Below, one piece after another: positions 5,935 to 13,665 of a stretch of 22,055 nt of DNA. Each line of letters begins with the position of its first letter. Position 1 is the stretch's first letter. The position numbers and the translations under genes are program-made. The DNA lies in NCBI GenBank assembly GCA_009778375.1, contig WRJW01000218.1, positions 1 through 22,055 on the forward strand, read 5' to 3'. The notes beneath the pieces are model-generated. The model was not told the DNA's origin. It was given only the letters and a program-made list of their open reading frames with translations, and searched no databases. The stretch comes from Bacteroidota bacterium. Lineage in GTDB: Bacteria > Bacteroidota > Bacteroidia > Bacteroidales > UBA932.

Positions 5935-7164
5935 CTATATATATAACAGGGTAGACATTGCTTGAGGGGAAAAGAGTTCCCGGGCCACCTCCTTCAACTC
6001 CTGAGGGGTGACCGCTTTTATCCGTTCGGTCAGCGTCTCGAGCGGTTCGACCTTGCCATACACCATGACGCTTTTGAGTTGGTTCAAACATTTGGATTCA
6101 GCATTGTCGGCGGCAATGGTCAGTTGACCAATCAACTGCTTTTGGGCGCTGTGCAGTTGTCCTAAACTCAGGGGGGTATGGCAAAGTTTGTCCAATTCCA
6201 AACGAATCAAATCGGAACAGCGCTTCCAATCGTTCCGGTCTGCGCCAAAATAGATGCTTGCCACCCCGCTGTCGGAAAAAGGGGTGTAGGAGGCCTCCAC
6301 GTTGTAGACCAATCCGTATTTTTCCCGCAACAGCAGGTTTAGGCGCGCATTGGGCGATGGCCCTCCCAATAGATTGATTAACAGAGATAAAGCAATGCGT
6401 TTGGGGTCGAAATAGGAGTAGGCGCGCACACCGATCAAACAATGGGCCTGATGGGTACGCCGGTGTTTTTCCCTAAAAAAGGGAGCGGGAAAATCGCCCT
6501 GAAACAGGGGAGGAGCCATAAAAGGGGCCGAACTAAGGTCAAAATAGGCGTGGGCAAACTTCTGCATTCGTCGTTCCGAGATGTTGGCCACCACAGAAAG
6601 GACCATTTGCGAAGGGACAAAATAGCGATGGACAAAATCAAAGAGGTCTAAAGATTGGATGCACGCCAAAGATTGACGCGTTCCCAAAATGGGGGCAGCG
6701 AGGGGGTGTCCCTCAAAAATTAACTGATCAAATTCATCTACAATCAATTCCGGAGGACTTTCTTTATAGGAACTGATTTCGTCTGCTACCACCTCTTTTT
6801 CTTTGGCCAACTCCCCGGCCGGAAAAGTTGAATGGAAAAAAATATCGGACAATAAATCGAGGGCCTTGGCCAAATCTTCTTTTAATACCGTGGCATGCAC
6901 CACCAACTCTTCTTTAGTGGTATAGGCGTTTAACTCCCCGCCCAAACGCTCCAACCGGTTATTGATATAAAAAGCGCTGCGTTTTTTGGTTCCCTTAAAA
7001 AGCATGTGCTCCGTTAAATGGACTAATCCGTTTAAGCGAATCGGTTCCATACGCGAACCGGCGGCCACCCCTAAGGCACAATAGGCTACAGGGGCATCCA
7101 CCGGAGTAAAGACGCATTTTAATCCCGATGATAAATAAAAGATATAGGCAGATTCAGACTTCAT
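5935..7164 (-). CDS. M16-family zinc metallopeptidase
   Basis: With the ATG at 7164 the protein has 409 residues; an upstream TTG at 7182 is possible but lies over the -7 box. The inverted zinc motif HxxEH is present as H49-L-T-E52-H53, followed by FKGT. The third zinc ligand is probably Glu129 in EVVADEISSYKESP, at the standard distance. The C-terminal half keeps the family's substrate-binding signature REKYGLVYNVEASYTPFSDS. No signal peptide is visible, so it is predicted to be cytoplasmic, like many 400-residue bacterial processing-peptidase relatives. It heads a two-gene operon with the O-methyltransferase and is divergent from dnaX. Confidence 0.92.
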   Translation of the reverse strand: MKSESAYIFYLSSGLKCVFTPVDAPVAYCALGVAAGSRMEPIRLNGLVHLTEHMLFKGTKKRSAFYINNRLERLGGELNAYTTKEELVVHATVLKEDLAKALDLLSDIFFHSTFPAGELAKEKEVVADEISSYKESPPELIVDEFDQLIFEGHPLAAPILGTRQSLACIQSLDLFDFVHRYFVPSQMVLSVVANISERRMQKFAHAYFDLSSAPFMAPPLFQGDFPAPFFREKHRRTHQAHCLIGVRAYSYFDPKRIALSLLINLLGGPSPNARLNLLLREKYGLVYNVEASYTPFSDSGVASIYFGADRNDWKRCSDLIRLELDKLCHTPLSLGQLHSAQKQLIGQLTIAADNAESKCLNQLKSVMVYGKVEPLETLTERIKAVTPQELKEVARELFSPQAMSTLLYI

Positions 7165-7179
7165 CTCTAAGGAGGGGGG

Positions 7180-7187
7180 CAAAATTA
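7180..7187 (-). promoter_or_regulatory. -7 element for the M16 peptidase operon
   Basis: The minus-strand bases 7187 to 7180 read TAATTTTG, matching TAnnTTTG, 15 bases before the peptidase ATG. The leader would be about nine bases. No -33 element is evident. Confidence 0.4.
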
Positions 7188-7199
7188 AGGATTATTTCG

Positions 7200-7207
7200 T
7201 ACTTTTG
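7200..7207 (+). promoter_or_regulatory. -7 element for dnaX
   Basis: Bases 7200-7207 read TACTTTTG, matching TAnnTTTG, and end six bases before the dnaX ATG at 7214. Transcription would begin at or next to the start codon, predicting a leaderless or nearly leaderless message. No -33 element is evident. Confidence 0.45.
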
Positions 7208-7213
7208 CCGTCT

Positions 7214-8890
7214 ATGGAACATTTTGTTGTATCGGCTCGAAAGTACAGGCCGCAACGTTTTGACACCGTTTTGGGGCAAAACAACATAGCCGCCACCCTC
7301 AAGAACGCCATCCTGAGGAGGCAATTGGCCCATGCTTACCTCTTTTGCGGCCCTCGCGGCGTGGGTAAAACCACCTGCGCCCGCATTTTTGCCCGGACCA
7401 TCAACTGCCTCCATCCCACTCCGGACATGGAGGCGTGCGGCGCCTGTGAATCGTGCCTTTCTTTTGCAGAAGGGCGCTCCTACTGCATCCACGAATTGGA
7501 CGCCGCCTCCAATAATTCGGTAGAAGACATTCGTCAATTGATCGAAAAAGTGCGGATTCCCCCCCAGATCGGGAGCTACAGCGTCTATATTATCGACGAG
7601 GTGCACATGCTCTCGCAAAGCGCCTTTAACGCTTTTCTCAAAACGTTGGAAGAACCCCCCTCCTACGCCCTCTTTATTTTGGCTACCACAGAGAAACACA
7701 AAATCTTACCTACCATCTTGTCGCGCTGTCAAATCTTTGACTTTAACCGAATCAGCGTATCGGAAATGGCCAATGCCTTAGCCCAAATCGCCCAACGGGA
7801 GGGACGGGAAATGGAACCCGAAGCCCTTCACGTCTTGGCCGTCAAAGCCGACGGAGCCATGCGCGACGCACTGACCCTCTACGACCAAACCATCGCCTTT
7901 TGCGGAAATACCGTGAGTTACCAGCAGGTCATTGCCAACCTCAACGTATTGGATTACGAATACTATTTTAAACTTTGCGACTCCTTTTTGGGACGCAACT
8001 ACGTCGACGCCCTTACTGTTTTTGACGAGGTGTTGGCCAAAGGTTTTAACGCCCTGCATTTTATTGCCGGACTCAGCAGCCACTTCCGCGACCTTTTAGT
8101 CAGCAAGGATCCCGCTACCCTTCCCCTGCTCGAAATGAGTCCCGCTTTGGCCGACCATTACGCCAAACAGGCTGCCTCTTGCTCTTTTCCTTTTCTTTAC
8201 GAGGCATTACGGATTTGCTCCGCCTGTGAAACAGCCTACAAGGCCAGCGGCAATCCCCGCCTGCACATCGAACTTAACCTTATTCGATTGTCCCACATCG
8301 GTTTTGGAGAACAGACGTCCATTTCTGCTTCGCCCCAAAGTCCCAACCTCAAACCTCTTCCCCACATTCCCACCCCAAAACCCACAGAGCCTCAGTCCCC
8401 TCCCAAGGCCTCGCCTGAGCCTCCTCCTCCCTCTAAGCGATTTTCTATCAATGCCATGCTCAAAGAGGAGCAACAAAAGGCGATGGAACAGCCGGTAGCG
8501 CCCCATCAAGAAATCACCGATACCCTCTTTAGCCTCGAACAGCTGCTGACCGTTTGGGAACGTTTGGCCGACTCCTACAAAACGCTTCCTCGACTCAACG
8601 CCACCCTCACGAGCGGTAAACCCAGAATAGACAACGACCTAAATATCTTTTTTGAGGTCGAAAGTCATGCCCAGCGCGAATGGATGGAGCAAAAATGTTT
8701 GACCGCCATGACCGCTTTCTTACAGCAGGAACTCAAAAACAGTCGGATCAGCCTCTCTTTGGAAGTTAAACCGATAGACCAAAATGACAAAAGCCGACTC
8801 TACATGCCCGAAGAAAAAGCCAAATTTCTCTTTGAAACCCAACCCGAAGTCCAAGCCTTGAGCCGCGACCTCAATTTAAACCTCATTTAG
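7214..8890 (+). CDS. dnaX: DNA polymerase III subunit gamma/tau (clamp loader ATPase)
   Basis: I start the gene at ATG 7214 (MEHFVVSARKYRPQ), giving 558 residues; a TTG nine bases upstream overlaps the -7 box. The AAA+ domain has Walker A GPRGVGKTT (46-54), four zinc-binding cysteines at 65, 75, 78 and 81, Walker B DEVH (128-131) and the SRC sensor/arginine-finger motif (170-172). Domain III follows to about residue 360. A proline- and serine-rich linker lies at about 370-415, then a tau-type C-terminal domain containing LEQLLTVWERLADSYKTLPR and a mixed-charge end. I saw no obvious A AAA AAG slippery site of the E. coli kind, so a separate gamma form is not predicted. lptB follows 16 bases later. 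Confidence 0.95.
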   Translation: MEHFVVSARKYRPQRFDTVLGQNNIAATLKNAILRRQLAHAYLFCGPRGVGKTTCARIFARTINCLHPTPDMEACGACESCLSFAEGRSYCIHELDAASNNSVEDIRQLIEKVRIPPQIGSYSVYIIDEVHMLSQSAFNAFLKTLEEPPSYALFILATTEKHKILPTILSRCQIFDFNRISVSEMANALAQIAQREGREMEPEALHVLAVKADGAMRDALTLYDQTIAFCGNTVSYQQVIANLNVLDYEYYFKLCDSFLGRNYVDALTVFDEVLAKGFNALHFIAGLSSHFRDLLVSKDPATLPLLEMSPALADHYAKQAASCSFPFLYEALRICSACETAYKASGNPRLHIELNLIRLSHIGFGEQTSISASPQSPNLKPLPHIPTPKPTEPQSPPKASPEPPPPSKRFSINAMLKEEQQKAMEQPVAPHQEITDTLFSLEQLLTVWERLADSYKTLPRLNATLTSGKPRIDNDLNIFFEVESHAQREWMEQKCLTAMTAFLQQELKNSRISLSLEVKPIDQNDKSRLYMPEEKAKFLFETQPEVQALSRDLNLNLI

Positions 8891-8906
8891 CCGCATTCTC
8901 ACCATT

Positions 8907-9779
8907 ATGCGTTTATACAGCACCAACTTAGTAAAAAAATACGGAGCCCGCACCGTGGTCAAGGGCGTTTCTATTTACGTCGACCAGGGAGAGATCGTGG
9001 GATTGTTAGGCCCCAACGGCGCCGGCAAAACGACCAGCTTCTACATGATTACAGGACTGATTAAACCCAATGCCGGAAAAATCTACCTGAACGACGAAGA
9101 GATTACCGACTTTCCCATGTACCGCAGGGCCCAAAAGGGTTTGGGTTATTTAGCTCAGGAAGCCTCCATCTTCAGACGTTTAAGCGTAGAAGACAACTTG
9201 CTGTCTGTTATGGAAATGTCGCATTTGTCCAAACCGGAACGCACAAACCGGATGGAGCAGCTCATCGAAGAGTTTGGGTTGGGCAGGGTGCGCAAAAGCT
9301 ACGGCATCCAACTCTCCGGAGGAGAACGCCGACGTTGCGAGATTGCCCGCGCCTTAGCCATCGACCCCAAATTTATCTTATTGGACGAACCTTTTGCCGG
9401 CGTTGACCCCATTGCGGTCGAAGACATTCAGCACATTATTGCCAAACTCAAGACCAAGAACATCGGGATTATTATCACCGACCATAATGTACATGAAACA
9501 TTAGCTATTACCGACCGTGCCTATTTGCTCTACGAAGGCTCGATTTTAGAGAGCGGCAGCGCCGAAGAGTTGGCCGGAAACCCCGAAGTGCGGCGTAAAT
9601 ACTTAGGACAAAACTTTGAACTCCGCAAAGCCGTCGTGGCCGACACCTCCCCAAAACCGGAAACTCCGAAAATGCCTCCCCCGGCCCTACCTGCTGAAAC
9701 CCAACTTAACCTCTTTGCCTCTTCGTTAGACTACGACCTGCAAGCTTTAGAAAAAGAGCGGGGCGACAAGTCTACTTGA
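8907..9779 (+). CDS. lptB: LPS export ABC transporter ATP-binding protein LptB, with C-terminal extension
   Basis: LptB is the cytoplasmic ATPase that works with LptF and LptG to extract lipopolysaccharide from the inner membrane. Walker A GPNGAGKTT (35-43), the Q-loop Gln84, signature LSGGE (136-140), Walker B ILLDE (157-161) and the H-loop His193 are all present. YLGQNFELR (residues 232-240) corresponds to the usual end of the protein, but here about 50 more residues follow, making 290 in total. The tail is proline-rich, then reads AETQLNLFASSLDYDLQAL, and looks disordered with a short amphipathic segment. LptA/C/F/G genes are not in the window. It is probably in an operon with dnaX and is followed by a terminator. 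Confidence 0.92.
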   Translation: MRLYSTNLVKKYGARTVVKGVSIYVDQGEIVGLLGPNGAGKTTSFYMITGLIKPNAGKIYLNDEEITDFPMYRRAQKGLGYLAQEASIFRRLSVEDNLLSVMEMSHLSKPERTNRMEQLIEEFGLGRVRKSYGIQLSGGERRRCEIARALAIDPKFILLDEPFAGVDPIAVEDIQHIIAKLKTKNIGIIITDHNVHETLAITDRAYLLYEGSILESGSAEELAGNPEVRRKYLGQNFELRKAVVADTSPKPETPKMPPPALPAETQLNLFASSLDYDLQALEKERGDKST

Positions 9780-9800
9780 TTGCACCTAAAAAAACTATCT

Positions 9801-9838
9801 AAAATGTCTGAATATAAGAATGTTCAGACATTTTTTTT
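9801..9838 (+). terminator. Intrinsic terminator after lptB
   Basis: Bases 9801-9812 (AAAATGTCTGAA) pair perfectly with 9823-9834 (TTCAGACATTTT) around a 10-base loop, and the T tract continues to 9838. The hairpin lies 21 bases after the lptB stop and ends the dnaX-lptB transcript before the mraZ promoter. Confidence 0.88.
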
Positions 9839-9867
9839 GTCCCTCTGAACTTGATTGTGCATAAATT

Positions 9868-9905
9868 GTGGAAAAAAAAGTAAAAATTTGTATGAAAGTG
9901 GAAAA
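9868..9905 (+). promoter_or_regulatory. Candidate MraZ operator (two GTGGAAAA repeats)
   Basis: GTGGAAAA occurs at 9868-9875 and 9898-9905, 30 bases apart; the second copy lies between the -33 and -7 boxes of the mraZ promoter. MraZ is known to bind repeated GTGG/TGGG-type boxes before its own operon in several bacteria. The second copy is preceded by AAA, giving AAAGTGG, like the box reported in mollicutes. The A-rich context makes chance repeats likely, so this is only a candidate. Confidence 0.3.
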
Positions 9906-9920
9906 TTTTTTATACCTTTG
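9887..9920 (+). promoter_or_regulatory. Promoter of the dcw operon (before mraZ)
   Basis: TTTG at 9887-9890 and TACCTTTG at 9913-9920 match the Bacteroidota -33 and -7 elements, separated by 22 bases. Transcription would start near 9925-9928, about 10 to 13 bases before the mraZ start codon. It is the only good promoter I see for the eleven-gene cluster. Confidence 0.65.
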
Positions 9921-9937
9921 TTGCCCAAATCCTCATT

Positions 9938-10387
9938 ATGTTTGTAGGCGACCATATAGCAAAAGTAGACGACAAGGGAAGATTAGTCTTTCCAGCTCAG
10001 CTTAAGGTATATGCAGAATGTAAAGATCCTGCTAAGCTCTGTTTTGTGGTCAGGAAAAATCCCTATTCCGACTGTTTGGATATGTTGACCGACAAGGAGT
10101 GGGAGCGATTATCCGAGGATGTCAGGGCGCGCCTTGACCCCGAATTTGACGAAGAAGACGACGCATTTTGGAGGGAATACACCGATAACAGAAGCATCGT
10201 CGAACCGGACGAAAAGATGGGTCGCATATTGATTTCCAAAAATTTGTTGGAATTGATCGATGTGCGTAAAGAGGTGGTCTTTGCAGGCAAAGATTTCAAG
10301 ATTGAAATCTGGGCAAAAGAGCATTTTAAAGAGAAGAAATTGCCTGCAGAAAAAATCAGTGAAATACGAAAAAGGCTTAGAAAATAG
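9938..10387 (+). CDS. mraZ: Transcriptional regulator MraZ
   Basis: MraZ is a DNA-binding protein that forms a ring and typically controls its own dcw operon. The 149-residue length is typical. Two AbrB-like half-domains are visible: FVGDHIAKVDDKGRLVFPA (residues 2-20), and a second copy beginning at about residue 78 with DEKMGRILI (91-99). Both retain the D-x-x-GR core. An acidic linker (DEEDD, 71-75) joins them. The gene is first in the dcw operon and is followed by rsmH after two bases. Confidence 0.93.
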   Translation: MFVGDHIAKVDDKGRLVFPAQLKVYAECKDPAKLCFVVRKNPYSDCLDMLTDKEWERLSEDVRARLDPEFDEEDDAFWREYTDNRSIVEPDEKMGRILISKNLLELIDVRKEVVFAGKDFKIEIWAKEHFKEKKLPAEKISEIRKRLRK

Positions 10388-10389
10388 TC

Positions 10390-11304
10390 ATGTCCGGATA
10401 CCACACCCCTGTTATGTTGCGCGAAAGCGTTGCTGCCTTGGCCATTAAGCCAAACGGGATTTATGTAGACGCCACTTTTGGGGGCGGGGGCCACGCCCGC
10501 GCCATCTTAGAGCAACTCCGCAATGGACGGCTCTATGCCTTTGACCGCGATGGAGACGCTTTATCCCAAACCTTACCGGATAAACGGTTAGTGTTTATCC
10601 ATAACAATTTTAAGTACCTCCAAAACTGTTTGCGTTATTTGGGTTGTAACGCGGTAGACGGTATTTTGGCCGACTTAGGCGTATCTTCCCACCAGTTCGA
10701 CACCAAACAACGGGGTTTTTCTTTTCGCTTTCAAGCTCCTTTGGATATGCGGATGAATCAGCAGGCGTCACTTAGCGCCACTCAAGTGCTCAATCACTAC
10801 AGCGAGCAGGAATTAGAACGCATATTCCGGCAATACGGAGAGATGCCGCAGAGTAAAAGGGTGGCCGCCTTAGTGGTAAAGGCGCGGGAAGAAGCTCCCG
10901 TCAAAGATACCCAATCGCTCCGGTCAGCCTTGGCGCCCCTGATTCCAACCCAACAAATACATAAATTTTTAGCTACTCTTTACCAAGCCATCCGCATAGA
11001 GGTGAACGGCGAAATTCCTGCCTTGGAGGCGTTGTTAGCACAGTCGCTCCGGGTACTAAACAACGGAGGCCGTTTGGTTATAATCAGTTATCATTCCTTA
11101 GAAGATCGTATGGTTAAGAACTTTATGCGTAGCGGCAATACCTCCGGAATCGTTTCCAAAGATTTTTACGGCAGCGCGCAAACTCCTTTTACCGCCGTTA
11201 CCAAAAAGGCCATCACCCCCTCGCCGGAAGAGAAAGCCCAAAACAACCGAGCCCGCAGCGCCAAACTCCGGGCAGTAGAAAAACGTAATACTGAATACCT
11301 ATGA
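10390..11304 (+). CDS. rsmH: 16S rRNA (cytosine-1402-N4)-methyltransferase RsmH
   Basis: RsmH (MraW) methylates N4 of C1402 in the ribosomal P site. The 304-residue protein begins HTPVMLRESV, the family's N-terminal signature, and has the SAM loop VDATFGGGGH (26-35). It continues with DGILADLGVSSHQFD, RGFSFRFQAPLDMRM, the YHSLEDR motif and, near the end, NNRARSAKLRAVEK. All are diagnostic. It lies between mraZ and ftsL as in most dcw clusters and shares ATGA (11301-11304) with the next gene. Confidence 0.96.
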   Translation: MSGYHTPVMLRESVAALAIKPNGIYVDATFGGGGHARAILEQLRNGRLYAFDRDGDALSQTLPDKRLVFIHNNFKYLQNCLRYLGCNAVDGILADLGVSSHQFDTKQRGFSFRFQAPLDMRMNQQASLSATQVLNHYSEQELERIFRQYGEMPQSKRVAALVVKAREEAPVKDTQSLRSALAPLIPTQQIHKFLATLYQAIRIEVNGEIPALEALLAQSLRVLNNGGRLVIISYHSLEDRMVKNFMRSGNTSGIVSKDFYGSAQTPFTAVTKKAITPSPEEKAQNNRARSAKLRAVEKRNTEYL

Positions 11305-11636
11305 GCCATCAAAGAAACATTGTACAAGATATGGTCAGCGGAGAGGTGTTAAAAAATTTGGTAGCACGACAAATAGGCTTTGTTTTTTTCCTTTTTGCCT
11401 TAGTGATCGCCTACATGAGCCTTCATTACGCCTTTGGCCAAACCTTAGACAAGCGTACGGTTTTAGAAAGGGAACTTAAAGGGCTCCGGATCGAATACAC
11501 CTCTTCTACCACCGCATTACGAAGACTCAGCAAACGCGAAGAAGTATCCAAGCATTTAGCCGACTTCGGTTCAAAACTACACGCGCCTACCCTTCCGCCC
11601 GGGCGCATCATTATGGAGCAATACCCTCATGAATAA
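11301..11636 (+). CDS. ftsL: FtsL-like cell division protein
   Basis: This 111-residue protein has a short cytoplasmic N-terminus, one membrane helix at about 24-46 (QIGFVFFLFALVIAYMSLHY) and a charged stretch at about 48-85 suited to a coiled coil. That is the topology of FtsL, which joins FtsB and FtsQ to activate FtsW-FtsI. FtsL sequences are poorly conserved, so the call rests on size, topology and position between rsmH and ftsI. The 3' end overlaps ftsI by eight bases. Confidence 0.75.
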   Translation: MSHQRNIVQDMVSGEVLKNLVARQIGFVFFLFALVIAYMSLHYAFGQTLDKRTVLERELKGLRIEYTSSTTALRRLSKREEVSKHLADFGSKLHAPTLPPGRIIMEQYPHE

Positions 11637-13665
11637 ACCCTTTGTCATCCGAATCAAATTATTGTACTTGGTACTGTTGCTGGCAGGCGGGGGGGTTATT
11701 GCCCAAATTCTGCGCCTGCAGTATTTGACCAATTACGGAGACAAAGCCGAGCAAAATGCCTTTACCAAAGAGGAGATCGAGGCCAATCGGGGCAATATTC
11801 TGGCTATGGATGGTCGGTTTTTGGCCGCCTCTATTCCCTATTACCAAATCCGCATCGACTGCCTGGCCCCTCATCGCGATACCTTTAATAAATACGTTGA
11901 CGGACTCAGCGCCGCTTTAGCCCAATTTTTTAAAGATAAGACGGCCGCCGCCTACAAAAAGGAACTCGTAGATACCCGCGCAAGCGGAAACAGGTATAAA
12001 GTGGTAGGGAACAGGAATGTGACCCATACCGAATTAGAACAGATCAAACAATTTCCCCTCTTTAGCAGGGGGACAAACCGAGGCGGACTCATTGCCATAC
12101 AAAAAAACAAACGCATATATCCCTACGACCGCTTAGCCTCACGCACCATAGGATTTATAAACGATTACGGTCGGGGGCCCGGTATAGAAAACTCTTTTGA
12201 TCATCAACTTAAAGGAAATCCGGGGTTGCGTACCCTGCAACGTCAAACCAAAAACAAAGAAGCGAGGCCGCTTACCGTCACTCCGGACATTCCGCCGATC
12301 GACGGCTATGACGTCCAAACTACCCTCGACATCGACATACAGGAGGCGGCAGAGCGGGCTTTGCGCAACCGGTTAGCCAAATCTTCCGAATTGGAAGGAG
12401 CTACCGCCATTGTTATGGAGGTGCAAACGGGAGCGATCCGCGCCATTTCTAACCTGACCAAAACCGATACGGGCGACTACGACGAACGATATAATTACGC
12501 CATTGCCGAGGCCACAGAACCGGGATCAACCTTTAAATTAGCCACTTTAATGGCCTTATTGGAAGACGATTATGTGTCGCTCAACACCATGATAGATGCC
12601 GGAAACGGCAGGTGGAGTTATGGGGGCGCCACCCTGAGCGACGTGAGTTCGGGGGGATACGGCAACATCAGCGTTCTTCAGGCCTTTGAAAAATCTTCCA
12701 ATGTGGCTTTTGCCAAAATGGCGGTGCAACATTTTGCCGGAAAAGAATCTCAATTCCTCCAAAGACTTTACGATATAAAAATTAGCGAAAAGCTCAAGTT
12801 GGATATAGAGGGCGAAGGAGCCGCATCGCTCAGGGCCCGGGACGACAAAAGTCGCTGGGAACCGGGGGCCCTACCCATGATGGCCATAGGTTATCAGGTC
12901 AAACTCACCCCCTTACACATCCTTAGCTTTTATAATGCCGTAGCCAACGGAGGCAAAATGATGAGACCCTATTTAATAGAAAGCCTCAAAAAAGCCGGTC
13001 AAATCGAAAAAGTATATAAACCTCAAGTAATCAGCGGATCCATCTGTTCAAAATCTACCATCGACAGCCTGCAAAAAGCCCTGCGTTATGTGGTTAAGGA
13101 AGGAACGGCCAAAAGTATCGACAACCCGCGCTACCCCATATCGGGAAAGACCGGAACCGCCCAAATCGCCTTTGGAAGCGGAGGGTATAAAGAGGGAGAT
13201 TACCACAGGCATCAGGCCTCTTTTGCCGGATTTTTTCCGTCAGATCATCCCCGATACACCATCGTGGTTGTGGTATACACGCAAAAAACCCGTCAGAACT
13301 TTTACGGAGCCACCTGGGCGGCTCCGGTATTCAGAGAGATCGCCGACAAAATTTACAGCTTTAGCACAGACTGGAACGACCCCGTGATCAGAGAAAAGAC
13401 GCCCGCCTATCAACCTCCTCAGCCAATGGCGGGCATTGATTGGTCTAAACCCCTCTCAGACGGAACCGTGCCCAACGTGGTCGGCATGGGCCTGATGGAC
13501 GCCCTCTACCTCTTGGAAAGGAACGGATTGCAGGTTAAAGTAACAGGGATGGGGAGCGTAGAAAGCCAGGATCCTCTTCCGGGAACCCCCTTGCAAGCGG
13601 TGAATACAGTCGCTATTGCCCTAACAAAGAACAATGGAAAAAAGACGCAAATAGCAGCAAAATGA
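11629..13665 (+). CDS. ftsI: Septal peptidoglycan transpeptidase FtsI (PBP3-type) with PASTA domain
   Basis: The 678-residue class B penicillin-binding protein has an N-terminal membrane anchor (about 9-27), a pedestal domain beginning ANRGNILAMDGRFLA, and a transpeptidase domain. The catalytic motifs are complete: S300-T-F-K303, S356-S-N358 and K507-T-G509. A single PASTA domain closes the protein (about 611-672, starting TVPNVVGMGLMDALYLLERN). Terminal PASTA domains occur in PBPs of several phyla but not in E. coli FtsI. The enzyme cross-links septal peptidoglycan together with the glycosyltransferase FtsW, encoded downstream. It overlaps ftsL by eight bases and murE by ATGA (13662-13665). 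Confidence 0.95.
   Translation: MNKPFVIRIKLLYLVLLLAGGGVIAQILRLQYLTNYGDKAEQNAFTKEEIEANRGNILAMDGRFLAASIPYYQIRIDCLAPHRDTFNKYVDGLSAALAQFFKDKTAAAYKKELVDTRASGNRYKVVGNRNVTHTELEQIKQFPLFSRGTNRGGLIAIQKNKRIYPYDRLASRTIGFINDYGRGPGIENSFDHQLKGNPGLRTLQRQTKNKEARPLTVTPDIPPIDGYDVQTTLDIDIQEAAERALRNRLAKSSELEGATAIVMEVQTGAIRAISNLTKTDTGDYDERYNYAIAEATEPGSTFKLATLMALLEDDYVSLNTMIDAGNGRWSYGGATLSDVSSGGYGNISVLQAFEKSSNVAFAKMAVQHFAGKESQFLQRLYDIKISEKLKLDIEGEGAASLRARDDKSRWEPGALPMMAIGYQVKLTPLHILSFYNAVANGGKMMRPYLIESLKKAGQIEKVYKPQVISGSICSKSTIDSLQKALRYVVKEGTAKSIDNPRYPISGKTGTAQIAFGSGGYKEGDYHRHQASFAGFFPSDHPRYTIVVVVYTQKTRQNFYGATWAAPVFREIADKIYSFSTDWNDPVIREKTPAYQPPQPMAGIDWSKPLSDGTVPNVVGMGLMDALYLLERNGLQVKVTGMGSVESQDPLPGTPLQAVNTVAIALTKNNGKKTQIAAK

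Noticed and set aside
7214..8890. Programmed frameshift producing a short gamma form from dnaX
   Set aside because: I saw no A AAA AAG slippery heptamer with a following hairpin in the linker region; the frame runs intact to a tau-type C-terminus.
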